DNA from: Hydrogenophaga crassostreae
GTDB taxonomy: Bacteria; Pseudomonadota; Gammaproteobacteria; Burkholderiales; Burkholderiaceae_C
Assembly: GCF_001761385.1 (NCBI RefSeq)
Contig: NZ_CP017476.1
Location: 3,585,501 to 3,649,500, forward strand
Direction of reading: 5' to 3'
Length of the DNA stretch: 64,000 nt
The position numbers and the translations under genes were made by a program. Under the pieces are notes generated by a model that was given only the letters and a program-made list of their open reading frames with translations, had not been told where the DNA came from and did not search any database. Below, piece after piece: positions 51,479-60,111 of this stretch; within the stretch, counting starts at the first letter, position 1, and each line of letters begins with the position of its first letter.

Positions 51479-51774
51479 GTGAACAGGCTTGATCTGACCA
51501 CCGCTTCGCAGCTTCTGCCAACCGCTTGGCGATCCATGATCGCCGCCCACGTGGGTGTGTCCAGATCAAGATTTTTCATGAGAATGTCAACGCACGATCT
51601 GAGCAAACCCACGCATTCGATGAGGCGCTGCTTGTCATCGACGGCGTGATCAATCCAAATTTGTGTGGCCAAGTTGAGTCGATCAAGGCCTGTCAGGTGT
51701 ATACCGAGACCGCAGACCTTCCGTATGCTGTTACTCCTGGCAACCACGGCTCCCTGGTCACTATCGATCGTTAA
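51479..51774 (+). pseudogene. frameshifted small cupin-domain gene
   Basis: Two frames together give one cupin-like protein. Frame one runs from a GTG at 51479 (LTTASQLLPTAWRSMIAAHV). After about 51555 the homologous reading continues in another frame with QIKIFHENVN, THAFDEALLVIDGVI and TPGNHGSLVTIDR to the TAA at 51774. The cupin motif-1 acidic pattern (FDEALLVIDG) and the late GSL strand are clear. A 1-bp loss in GTGGGTGTGTCC would explain the break. It may be a true pseudogene or a sequence error. Confidence 0.65.
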
Positions 51775-51793
51775 TCCTCTCTAAGTGAATCCC

Positions 51794-52867
51794 ATGAAAA
51801 TCGCAGTACTCCCCGGTGATGGCATTGGCACCGAAATCGTCGCCGAAGCGGTCAAGGTGCTTGACGCGCTCAACCTCCCCTTCAAAATGGAATCCGCACT
51901 CGTCGGCGGCGCAGCTTACGACGCCCATGGCCACCCGCTGCCGCCCGCCACGCTCAAACTCGCCAAAGACTCCGACGCTATTCTTTTTGGCGCTGTCGGC
52001 GACTGGAAATACGACAAGCTCGATCGCCCCCTGCGCCCCGAGCAGGCCATTCTGGGTCTGCGCAAGGAGCTGGGCCTGTTCGCCAACTTCCGCCCGGCCA
52101 TTTGCTACGAACAGCTGGTAGGTGCGTCCAGCCTCAAGCCTGAGCTGATCGCAGGCCTCGACATTCTCATCATCCGTGAGCTGACCGGTGACATCTACTT
52201 CGGCCAGCCACGCGGCCGCCGCATCGCCACCGATGGGCATTTCCCCGGTGCCGAAGAGGCGTTTGACACCATGCGCTACGCCAGGCCCGAGATCGAGCGC
52301 ATTGCCCACGTGGCTTTCCAGGCTGCGCGCAAGCGCAACAAGAAGGTCACCAGCGTGGACAAAGCCAACGTGCTGGAAACCTTTCAGTTCTGGAAAGACG
52401 TGGTGACCGAAGTGCACACCGAGTACCCCGATGTGGAGCTGCAGCACATGTATGTGGACAACGCCGCCATGCAACTGGTGAAAGCGCCCAAGGCGTTTGA
52501 CGTGGTCGTCACCGGCAACATGTTCGGCGACATCCTGAGCGATGAGGCCTCCATGCTCACAGGCTCCATCGGCATGCTGCCCTCGGCCAGCCTCAACAGC
52601 AAGGGCCAAGGCCTGTACGAGCCCAGCCACGGCAGTGCACCCGACATCGCCGGCAAAGGCATCGCCAACCCACTGGCCACCATCCTGAGCGCGGCCATGA
52701 TGTTGCGCTTCAGCCTGAATCAGGAAGCATCGGCGCAACGCATCGAAGCTGCGGTGCAAAAAGTCTTGGCGCAGGGGCTTCGCACGGTGGATATCTACAG
52801 CGAAGGCACCACCAAGGTCAGCACCCGGGAAATGGGCGACGCCGTGGTCGCAGCGCTCAAGGCCTGA
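51794..52867 (+). CDS. leuB: 3-isopropylmalate dehydrogenase
   Basis: Oxidatively decarboxylates 3-isopropylmalate to 2-oxoisocaproate precursor with NAD. The 357-residue protein begins MKIAVLPGDGIGTEIV and shows ELTGDIYFGQPRG, DNAAMQLV and DEASMLTGSIGMLPSASL. An in-frame GTG at 51785 would add three residues (MNP); neither start has a strong ribosome site. A clear terminator follows. Confidence 0.97.
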   Translation: MKIAVLPGDGIGTEIVAEAVKVLDALNLPFKMESALVGGAAYDAHGHPLPPATLKLAKDSDAILFGAVGDWKYDKLDRPLRPEQAILGLRKELGLFANFRPAICYEQLVGASSLKPELIAGLDILIIRELTGDIYFGQPRGRRIATDGHFPGAEEAFDTMRYARPEIERIAHVAFQAARKRNKKVTSVDKANVLETFQFWKDVVTEVHTEYPDVELQHMYVDNAAMQLVKAPKAFDVVVTGNMFGDILSDEASMLTGSIGMLPSASLNSKGQGLYEPSHGSAPDIAGKGIANPLATILSAAMMLRFSLNQEASAQRIEAAVQKVLAQGLRTVDIYSEGTTKVSTREMGDAVVAALKA

Positions 52868-52890
52868 TCTGCTGAAGATTTCGAATCCAC

Positions 52891-52922
52891 AAAAAGGGCC
52901 GCTGAATCAGCGGCCCTTTTTT
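52891..52922 (+). terminator. rho-independent terminator after leuB
   Basis: Near-perfect stem AAAAAGGGCCGCTGA/TCAGCGGCCCTTTTTT, 24 bp after the leuB stop. It ends the leu transcript before the asd control region. Confidence 0.95.
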
Positions 52923-52962
52923 CATCCACCGCAGTCCGTAAGCCAGCCTCAAGGCCAAGCCC

Positions 52963-52968
52963 TATAAT
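52963..52968 (+). promoter_or_regulatory. TATAAT -10 box of the asd leader transcript
   Basis: A consensus TATAAT lies 7 bp before the ATG of the 34-codon leader ORF, so transcription would begin at or next to that ATG and give a leaderless message. No good -35 box is visible. Confidence 0.6.
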
Positions 52969-52975
52969 TGTGCCC

Positions 52976-53080
52976 ATGTTTGCCGCCCGCCCGTTCCCGC
53001 TGAACACGACACCTGCCGCCCAGGCATGTGTGGCTGCGCGCGCAATCAACACCATTAAAACCACGACCATTAAGGGCTGA
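52976..53080 (+). CDS. putative asd leader peptide (34 aa, Ile/Thr/Lys-rich)
   Basis: A short ORF upstream of asd. Its last 11 residues, INTIKTTTIKG, contain three Ile, four Thr, two Lys and one Asn codons. Thr, Lys and Ile are end products downstream of aspartate semialdehyde, and Asn derives from aspartate. The stop codon lies 10 nt before a hairpin (53090-53123) that competes with a later terminator-like hairpin. This is the layout of a ribosome-mediated attenuator. Translation is inferred; codon content and position are seen. Confidence 0.6.
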   Translation: MFAARPFPLNTTPAAQACVAARAINTIKTTTIKG

Positions 53081-53089
53081 TCCAGCTCC

Positions 53090-53157
53090 GGTTCGTCGTG
53101 CGCCCTCCCTGGCCAGACGAGCCGGGGCAAGACAGTCTGGTCTGGACCGTTTTCTTC
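53090..53157 (+). promoter_or_regulatory. candidate attenuator of asd: two mutually exclusive hairpins
   Basis: Hairpin A pairs GGTTCGTC (53090-53097) with GACGAGCC (53116-53123). Hairpin B pairs GGCCAGAC (53111-53118) with GTCTGGTC (53135-53142). Each has 8 bp with one G-U pair. They overlap at 53116-53118 and sterically exclude one another. B is followed by GGACCGTTTTCTTC, a modest T-rich tail. Stalling on the leader codons would favour A and read-through; reaching the stop codon would favour B and termination. Confidence 0.55.
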
Positions 53158-53175
53158 ATCTGAAAGGGCATTGAA

Positions 53176-54306
53176 ATGAGCAAGTTGGTAGGTTTGGTCG
53201 GCTGGCGCGGTATGGTTGGCTCGGTGTTGATGGATCGCATGATCGAAGAGAAAGACTTCGACCTGATTGAGCCTCTGTTTTTCTCCACTTCCAACGCCGG
53301 CGGCAAAGCCCCGGCCATGGCGAAAAACGAAACCACGCTGCAAGACGCACACAACATCGACGCACTCAAGCGCTGCGAGATCATCATCACCGCCCAGGGC
53401 GGCGACTACACCAGCGAAGTGTTCCCCAAGCTGCGCGCGGCTGGCTGGAACGGCCACTGGATCGATGCAGCCTCGACCTTGCGCATGGAAAAAGACGCGG
53501 TCATCGTTCTGGACCCGGTCAACATGCCGGTGATCAAAGATGCGCTGGCCAACGGCGGCAAAAACTGGGTGGGCGGCAACTGCACGGTCAGCTGCATGCT
53601 GATGGGCGTGGGCGCGTTGTACAAAGCGGGTTTGGTCGAGTGGATGTCCACCCAGACCTACCAGGCTGCTTCCGGCGGCGGCGCACAGCACATGCGCGAA
53701 CTGCTCACCCAATATGGCACGCTGAACGCCGAAGTGAAATCGCTGCTGGACGACCCCAAGAGCGCCATCCTGGAAATTGATCGCAAGGTGATCGCCAAAC
53801 AGCGCAGTCTCTCGGCGGCTGAAACGGCCAACTTCGGCGTGCCACTTGGCGGTTCATTGATCCCCTGGATTGACAAAGACCTGGGCGATGGCATGTCGAA
53901 AGAAGAGTGGAAAGGCATGGCCGAAACCAACAAGATTCTTGGCATGGGCGAAGCATCTGGCTCGGCAGCGATTCCGGTCGACGGCTTCTGCGTGCGCGTC
54001 GGCGCCATGCGCTGCCACAGCCAGGCGCTGACCTTCAAACTCAAGAAAGACGTACCCCTGGCCGATATTGAAGCCATGATTGCCGCTGACAACCCATGGG
54101 CCAAAGTGGTGCCCAACACCCGCGAAGCAACGGTCAAAAACCTGACGCCTGTGGCGGTCACCGGCACCATGACGATCCCAGTGGGGCGTATCCGAAAACT
54201 GGCCATGGGTCCGGACTATGTGGGGGCATTCACCATCGGCGATCAGTTGCTTTGGGGCGCTGCAGAACCACTTCGCCGCATGCTCCGGATCCTGCTCGGG
54301 GCATAA
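53176..54306 (+). CDS. asd: aspartate-semialdehyde dehydrogenase
   Basis: Reduces aspartyl phosphate to aspartate semialdehyde with NADPH, the branch point for lysine/diaminopimelate, threonine, methionine and isoleucine. The 376-residue length fits the proteobacterial Asd type. It shows VGWRGMVGSVLMDRM, catalytic Cys 136 in GGNCTVSCM and substrate-site GFCVRVGAMRCHSQA. GAAAGGG precedes the ATG. The gene follows a leader region that looks like an attenuator and precedes fimV. Confidence 0.97.
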   Translation: MSKLVGLVGWRGMVGSVLMDRMIEEKDFDLIEPLFFSTSNAGGKAPAMAKNETTLQDAHNIDALKRCEIIITAQGGDYTSEVFPKLRAAGWNGHWIDAASTLRMEKDAVIVLDPVNMPVIKDALANGGKNWVGGNCTVSCMLMGVGALYKAGLVEWMSTQTYQAASGGGAQHMRELLTQYGTLNAEVKSLLDDPKSAILEIDRKVIAKQRSLSAAETANFGVPLGGSLIPWIDKDLGDGMSKEEWKGMAETNKILGMGEASGSAAIPVDGFCVRVGAMRCHSQALTFKLKKDVPLADIEAMIAADNPWAKVVPNTREATVKNLTPVAVTGTMTIPVGRIRKLAMGPDYVGAFTIGDQLLWGAAEPLRRMLRILLGA

Positions 54307-54315
54307 AAATAGCAA

Positions 54316-54341
54316 CATTGTGGGATTTACCCCCCACAATG
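54316..54341 (+). terminator. hairpin after asd, possible terminator
   Basis: A 9-bp stem CATTGTGGG/CCCACAATG with an 8-nt loop, 10 bp after the asd stop. There is no T-run, so termination may be partial or rho-dependent. Confidence 0.45.
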
Positions 54342-54488
54342 CCGGCTATTCCACGTTGTCATTTGCCAACAACATGGTCCACTTAACGCAACAGCGTTGG
54401 GCCAGATGAAACTCATCCGAGTTCTTAGCTTGTCACTGTAATGCGTTGATGTTAAGGTCAATTCTCGGTTTTTTACGTCGAGGTCTAC

Positions 54489-57176
54489 GTGCCAATTTCC
54501 ACCCGCCTTCTCCCACACCACACAGTCCGCTCTGAACATGGAGACACGGGTACAAAAGGGCTTGCGCGGTTACATGCCGTGGCCGCCGCAGCGCTCCTGT
54601 GCACTGGCATGTTGCAAATCTCAGATGCGCATGCATTGGCACTGGGTCGCATGATCGTTCAATCGCCCCTTGGCGAACCACTTCGAGCAGAGGTGGAGGT
54701 GCTAGAGATCACCAGCGAAGAGGCTGACAACCTGAAGGTGGGTCTCGGCCCATTGGCAGCGTTCAAAGCCGCAGGTATGGAGTTCAACGCTGCCTTGGTG
54801 GACTTGCGGGTTTCCCTGGAGCGCCGCGCAAATGGCGGTGCCTTCTTGCGACTGACGGGCAACCGTCCCGTCAATGAGCCCTTCATGGACATGGTGCTTG
54901 AAGCGAGCTGGAAGTCGGGACGGGTAGCTCGCGATTACACGCTGCTGTTCGACCCCCCCAAATTGCGCCAGCCATCACCCGCGCCTTTGGCCGCGGCCGT
55001 CGAAGCCCAGCCCGCTTCAGCACCAGCGCCTGGCGCCAGCGCCGAAAAATCACCGGCCCCCGCCACTGTGGTGCCGGCTGCACCTGCAACCGTGCAAGCG
55101 CCGGTCGCCAAACCCCCTGCCGCGCCTGCTTCGAAACCAGCACCCGCCGCTGTGCCCACCGCAGCGCGCAACGACCGCTTGCGCGTTCAACGTGGCGACA
55201 CCGCAGGGGGCATCGCGCTAGAGAACCTGCCTGCAAACGTCTCGCTGGACCAGATGCTTGTGGCCATGTTGCGAACCAACCCACGCGCATTCATCAAAGG
55301 CAACGTCAACCGCGTCAAAGCGGGTGCCGTGCTGACACTTCCTGACGAAAATACCGCATCGTCAGTGTCCGCTGGAGAGGCCCGCCAGATCATCTCGGCA
55401 CAGAGCCGCGACTTCAATGAGTTCCGTCGCCGTCTCGCAAACCAAGTGCCTCAGGCGCCCGCGGCAACGGCCGAACGAGAAGCCACAGGCCAGATCCAGG
55501 CGGAAGTCAAAGAACAGAAACCTGCAGTTGAAGCCCAAGACAAGCTAACCATTTCCAAAGGCGCTGCTGCAGCCGGTCAATCCGCGGCAGAAGACAAGAT
55601 CGCCAAAGAACGTGCCGCCAAAGAAGCCGCCGATCGCACCGCTGAGCTGACGCGAAACATAGAGGAACTATCAAAGGTCGGCAAGGAAACGGTTGCTGCA
55701 GGCAGCGTGGCCCCAACGGCAACTGCAACGGTCCCCACCGAAGAGCCTCAAGCGACCGTGGCAAGCGTTACAGCCGATACCACAGCGGTGCCGGCGGAGC
55801 AAAAACCAGACGAAACCACGGCCGTCGAGGCCCCTGTGGTGCAACCCGCTCCGGCGGCTGAAGTGGCACCTGTGCCACCGCCAGCCCCTGTCGTGGCGGC
55901 CCCTCAGGAAGAAGCGTCTTTCCTGAATCGATTGCTTGAGAACCCCATGGTCATGCCCGTCGCGGGTGGCCTGTTGGCGCTGCTCGCCGGTTTGGGTATC
56001 TATGGCTTGAGCCGCCGCAAGAAAGCCGCTGGCGTGGACAGCTCTTTCCTGGAAAGCCGCCTGCAACCTGACTCGTTCTTTGGCTCAAGTGGTGGTCAAC
56101 GCATCGACACCAGCGAGGCTGCGGCTTCTGGCTCGTCCATGGTGTATTCGCCCAGCCAGCTCGATGCAGCAGGCGATGTGGATCCAGTGGCAGAAGCCGA
56201 TGTGTACCTCGCCTATGGACGCGACCTTCAAGCGGAAGAGATTCTCAAAGAAGCCATGCGCAGCACCCCAACGCGCGTCGCCATTCACAACAAGCTGCTG
56301 GAAATCTACGCCAAACGCCGCGATGCCAAGGCTTTCGAGGTGGTTGCCACAGAAGCTTTCGGACTGACCCAGGGCGAAGGCAGCGAGTGGGAGCATGCCT
56401 GTGAGTTGGGCAAGGAGCTTGATCCCACCAACCCGCTGTACCAGCCGGGTGGGCGCCCTCCAGAGAAACCGGGAGTGCCCGCTGGCAGCGCTGGAGCCGC
56501 CGCTTTCGGCGTCAGCACGCTCACCCAGAACACCAAGCCTGGCTACAACCCCAGTGTTCCGGCAGATTTGGACTTTGATCTGGATCTGGATCTGGATCAA
56601 CCATCTCAGCCGGCTGACATTTCCATTGGCGGCTCTCCCCTTTCTGGCCTCGACGACCTGGATCAAACCGACGCGCTGACCAGCACACCCGCACCAGAAG
56701 TACTCGGTGCTACGGCCGCCAATTCAGAGCCAATGGCGTTTGACCTGGACTTTCCATCAGAGCCGATGCCTCTGTCCTCTCCAGCATCTGACCAAGCATC
56801 TTTGGACGCAGATGAGGCCGGTTCAACCCCATCCACGTTTGACGAAGCTGAGGTCATTCCTGATTTCGACCTCATCTCCAAAGCGGATGCACCACCCAGC
56901 GTTGCAGCAGAGCTGTCCGGGAAAGCCGACTCGGAAGACCTGATGTCCTTTGATTTGAACGATATCAAGCTTGATTTGAATGCTGAGGAAACGTCCACCA
57001 CCGAAGCCGGTGCCCTGAGCGACGAAAATCCCCTCGAGACCAAGCTGTCGCTGGCTGAAGAATTCCGGGCCATCGGTGATTTGGAAGGCGCACGCTCACT
57101 CGCCGAAGAGGTGATGGTGGAAGCCAAAGGGGCGCTGAAATCCAAGGTCTCCGCGTTCCTGGCAGACCTCGCTTGA
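54489..57176 (+). CDS. fimV: FimV-like peptidoglycan-binding membrane protein
   Basis: A large inner-membrane hub protein needed in pseudomonads for type IV pilus assembly and polar signalling. The GTG start at 54489 has GAGG upstream. The 895 residues comprise a signal-type N-terminus, the FimV N-terminal domain (ALGRMIVQSPLGEPLRAEVE, split at the strand), a Pro/Ala linker, a LysM-like segment (about 235-285; VQRGDTAGGIA), a coiled-coil-prone region, one membrane helix at about 495-515 (PVAGGLLALLAGLGIYGL), and a cytoplasmic acidic TPR region. It ends with the conserved C-terminal FimV motif LAEEFRAIGDLEGARSL. Synteny with asd and truA supports the call. Confidence 0.93.
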   Translation: MPISTRLLPHHTVRSEHGDTGTKGLARLHAVAAAALLCTGMLQISDAHALALGRMIVQSPLGEPLRAEVEVLEITSEEADNLKVGLGPLAAFKAAGMEFNAALVDLRVSLERRANGGAFLRLTGNRPVNEPFMDMVLEASWKSGRVARDYTLLFDPPKLRQPSPAPLAAAVEAQPASAPAPGASAEKSPAPATVVPAAPATVQAPVAKPPAAPASKPAPAAVPTAARNDRLRVQRGDTAGGIALENLPANVSLDQMLVAMLRTNPRAFIKGNVNRVKAGAVLTLPDENTASSVSAGEARQIISAQSRDFNEFRRRLANQVPQAPAATAEREATGQIQAEVKEQKPAVEAQDKLTISKGAAAAGQSAAEDKIAKERAAKEAADRTAELTRNIEELSKVGKETVAAGSVAPTATATVPTEEPQATVASVTADTTAVPAEQKPDETTAVEAPVVQPAPAAEVAPVPPPAPVVAAPQEEASFLNRLLENPMVMPVAGGLLALLAGLGIYGLSRRKKAAGVDSSFLESRLQPDSFFGSSGGQRIDTSEAAASGSSMVYSPSQLDAAGDVDPVAEADVYLAYGRDLQAEEILKEAMRSTPTRVAIHNKLLEIYAKRRDAKAFEVVATEAFGLTQGEGSEWEHACELGKELDPTNPLYQPGGRPPEKPGVPAGSAGAAAFGVSTLTQNTKPGYNPSVPADLDFDLDLDLDQPSQPADISIGGSPLSGLDDLDQTDALTSTPAPEVLGATAANSEPMAFDLDFPSEPMPLSSPASDQASLDADEAGSTPSTFDEAEVIPDFDLISKADAPPSVAAELSGKADSEDLMSFDLNDIKLDLNAEETSTTEAGALSDENPLETKLSLAEEFRAIGDLEGARSLAEEVMVEAKGALKSKVSAFLADLA

Positions 57177-57186
57177 TGGCGCTCCA

Positions 57187-58041
57187 TTGACCAAACCAAC
57201 GCCTGCACCGCTGGCCACCCCGAACGCCCGCCTGGAAGTGCCCCAAGCGGGCGTTTTCCGTTGTGCGCTGGGCGTCAGCTACAACGGCAACCACTATCAG
57301 GGCTGGCAAAGCCAGGCCAGCGGCTTGACCATTCAGGACAAGCTCGAGCGCGCACTGGCCCAGTTCACCGCGCTGCCCAAAATCACGACGCTGTGCGCCG
57401 GACGCACCGACTCGGGCGTTCACGGACTGATGCAGGTGGTGCACTTTGATTGCCCAGTGCAACGCGATGAAATGGCCTGGATGCGTGGTACCAACCGCTA
57501 TTTGCCGGACGACATTGCCGTGCAGTGGGCCCGCGACGTGAGCCCGGGCTTCCACGCTCGAGGCAGTGCGCTGTCGCGCCGATACGCCTACGTGCTGCTG
57601 GAATCACCGGTGCGCCCCAGTGTGGACGCAGGCAAAGTCGGCTGGGTATTTCGCCCCATGCAACTGGAGCCCATGCTGCTGGCGGCCCAAGCCTTGCTGG
57701 GCGAACACGATTTCACGTCATTCCGCGCCGCGCAATGCCAGGCCCATTCCCCTGTGAAAAACCTGATGCGGGCAGACATCGCCCGCCGAGGGGCCTACTG
57801 GCGGTTCGAATTTGAAGCCAGTGCCTTCCTCCATCACATGATCCGCAACATCATGGGCTGCCTGATCGCCATCGGCACCGCTCAACGGCCGCCCTCCTGG
57901 ATGGCCGAGGTCATCGAGGCCCGCAGCCGGGATGCAGCAGCGCCCACATTTTCGCCCGATGGCCTGTATTTTCTTGGCCCTACCTACGATCCGGCACTCG
58001 GCCTGCCCGACCGCACCCCCGGCTTTGACTGGTTACCATGA
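57187..58041 (+). CDS. truA: tRNA pseudouridine(38-40) synthase
   Basis: Converts uridine to pseudouridine at positions 38-40 of the tRNA anticodon arm. The 284-residue protein has the catalytic Asp in CAGRTDSGVHG, SRRYAYVLL and FLHHMIRNIMG. No ATG exists in the frame near the 5' end; the TTG at 57187, 10 bp after fimV, is the likely start and gives about 26 extra residues before the first core strand. Confidence 0.94.
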   Translation: MTKPTPAPLATPNARLEVPQAGVFRCALGVSYNGNHYQGWQSQASGLTIQDKLERALAQFTALPKITTLCAGRTDSGVHGLMQVVHFDCPVQRDEMAWMRGTNRYLPDDIAVQWARDVSPGFHARGSALSRRYAYVLLESPVRPSVDAGKVGWVFRPMQLEPMLLAAQALLGEHDFTSFRAAQCQAHSPVKNLMRADIARRGAYWRFEFEASAFLHHMIRNIMGCLIAIGTAQRPPSWMAEVIEARSRDAAAPTFSPDGLYFLGPTYDPALGLPDRTPGFDWLP

Positions 58042-58089
58042 GCAACCGAGGCAGCGAACCATCGTCGCCTCGCCCAACACGCCGCTCTC

Positions 58090-58776
58090 ATGGATTTCAA
58101 AACACCCCACCGCACCCGGATCAAGATCTGTGGACTGACTCGCGAAGCCGATATTGACGCTGCCGTTCAAGCCGGGGCTGACGCGATCGGTTTCGTGCTC
58201 TACCCCAAGAGTCCGCGTTTTGTATCGCCCGAACGCGCCGCGGCGCTCGCAGCCCGGTTGCCCGCCTTTGTCACGCCCGTCCTGCTTTTCGTCAATGCCA
58301 GCCCCGAATTCATCGCCCAAGGCATCCAGGCGGTGCCCCACGCCTTGTTGCAGTTCCATGGTGACGAAACACCGGCCGACTGCGTGGCGAGCGGACGCCC
58401 GTTCATCCGAGCAGCACGAATTCCCACAGGCGACGCCGGGGCGGCCTTTGATCTTCTAAAATACGCCCAAGACTTCGCCGCCGCCCAAGCCATCCTTCTG
58501 GATGCCCATGTGGATGGGTACGGTGGTGGAGGCCAATCATTTGACTGGACAGCATTCCCTTGGTCACACCCTCTTCTAAACGCAGGCTATCGCCTCGTCT
58601 TGTCTGGTGGACTCGACGCAGCCAACGCGATCGATGGCATCTCGCGTGTGCGGCCCTGGGCCGTTGATGTGAGTTCCGGGGTTGAGGTGTCAAAAGGCAT
58701 CAAAGACCACGAGAAGATCCATCGATTTGTCGCCGCTGTTCGAGCGGCCGACGCCTCCCCCTCCTGTCCAGCCTGA
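58090..58776 (+). CDS. trpF: phosphoribosylanthranilate isomerase
   Basis: Catalyses the Amadori rearrangement of phosphoribosylanthranilate in tryptophan synthesis. The 228-residue TIM barrel shows IKICGLTREADIDAAVQAGA with catalytic Cys, GFVLYPKSPRFV, LLQFHGDE and the phosphate-binding LSGGLDAANA and VDVSSGVE. It is separated from trpB by 45 bp. Confidence 0.96.
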   Translation: MDFKTPHRTRIKICGLTREADIDAAVQAGADAIGFVLYPKSPRFVSPERAAALAARLPAFVTPVLLFVNASPEFIAQGIQAVPHALLQFHGDETPADCVASGRPFIRAARIPTGDAGAAFDLLKYAQDFAAAQAILLDAHVDGYGGGGQSFDWTAFPWSHPLLNAGYRLVLSGGLDAANAIDGISRVRPWAVDVSSGVEVSKGIKDHEKIHRFVAAVRAADASPSCPA

Positions 58777-58821
58777 TGGCCCCTTTGGGGCACAGGCGGA
58801 CCCACTGGAATCCACCACCCC

Positions 58822-60111
58822 ATGTCTCAATACCAACAACCCGACGCCCGCGGCCATTTCGGCATTTATGGTGGCAGCTTCGTGAGCGAAACGCTCACGC
58901 ACGCCATCAATGAGCTCAAAGACGCCTACGCCAAGTACCAAAACGACCCTGAGTTCATCGCCGAATTCAGAAGTGAACTCGCCCATTTCGTGGGTCGCCC
59001 CAGCCCGGTTTACCACGCCGCCCGCATGAGCCGTGAACAGGGCGGCGCGCAGATATTCTTGAAGCGCGAAGACCTGAACCACACCGGCGCCCACAAAGTC
59101 AACAACACCATTGGCCAAGCCATGCTCGCCAAGCGCATGGGCAAGCCGCGCATCATTGCTGAAACCGGCGCCGGACAGCACGGCGTGGCCACCGCCACCA
59201 TCTGCGCCCGCTATGGGCTGGAATGCGTGGTCTACATGGGCAGCGAAGACGTCAAACGCCAGAGTCCCAACGTCTACCGCATGAAACTGCTGGGCGCTAC
59301 CGTGGTACCGGTCGAGAGCGGCAGCAAGACGCTGAAAGACGCACTCAACGAAGCCATGCGCGACTGGGTCGCCAACGTGGACAACACTTTCTACATCATC
59401 GGCACCGTGGCTGGGCCGCATCCCTACCCCATGATGGTGCGCGATTTCCAGCGCGTGATCGGTGACGAATGCCTGGTGCAAATGCCCGAGATGCTCAAAG
59501 CTGCCGGTTGCGCCACCGAGCAACCGGACGCGGTGGTGGCCTGCGTGGGAGGTGGGTCCAACGCCATGGGCATTTTCTACCCCTATATTGACCACACCAC
59601 CACCCGCCTGATCGGCGTGGAAGCCGCTGGCGAAGGGTTGGAGAGCGGGAAACATTCGGCCTCGCTGCAAAAAGGCAGCCCCGGCGTGCTCCATGGCAAC
59701 CGGACCTACGTGCTGCAAGACGACAACGGCCAGGTCACCGAAACACACAGCGTGAGTGCTGGCCTGGATTATCCCGGCGTTGGTCCTGAACACGCATTCC
59801 TCAAAGACATCGGCCGCGCGGAATACGTGGGCATTACCGACAGCGAAGCACTGGAAGCCTTCCATTACCTTTGCCGCACCGAAGGCATCATCCCGGCCCT
59901 CGAATCCAGCCACGCCGTGGCCTATGCGATGAAGCTGGCAAGGAACATGCGCCCCGACCAATCCATCCTCGTCAACCTCTCCGGCCGAGGCGACAAAGAC
60001 ATTGGCACCGTTGCCGACCTGTCCAAAGCCGATTTTTATTGCCGACCCAGTTGCAAAGGCCAATCGGTCAAAGGTGGCGCTGAGAACGTGGTTGTGAAAG
60101 TATCCAAATGA
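58822..60111 (+). CDS. trpB: tryptophan synthase beta subunit
   Basis: PLP enzyme joining indole and serine to tryptophan. The 429-residue protein has the PLP Lys in LNHTGAHKVNNTIGQ, AETGAGQHGVA, the phosphate loop CVGGGSNAMGIF and the C-terminal NLSGRGDKD. Overlaps trpA by 4 bp (ATGA), giving coupled translation for the alpha2-beta2 complex. Confidence 0.97.
   Translation: MSQYQQPDARGHFGIYGGSFVSETLTHAINELKDAYAKYQNDPEFIAEFRSELAHFVGRPSPVYHAARMSREQGGAQIFLKREDLNHTGAHKVNNTIGQAMLAKRMGKPRIIAETGAGQHGVATATICARYGLECVVYMGSEDVKRQSPNVYRMKLLGATVVPVESGSKTLKDALNEAMRDWVANVDNTFYIIGTVAGPHPYPMMVRDFQRVIGDECLVQMPEMLKAAGCATEQPDAVVACVGGGSNAMGIFYPYIDHTTTRLIGVEAAGEGLESGKHSASLQKGSPGVLHGNRTYVLQDDNGQVTETHSVSAGLDYPGVGPEHAFLKDIGRAEYVGITDSEALEAFHYLCRTEGIIPALESSHAVAYAMKLARNMRPDQSILVNLSGRGDKDIGTVADLSKADFYCRPSCKGQSVKGGAENVVVKVSK

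Noticed and set aside
51695..51705. GTGTATACC, resembling the TGTATACA operator
   Set aside because: It lies inside the broken cupin coding sequence, lacks the AAAG flank and has no link to purine genes.
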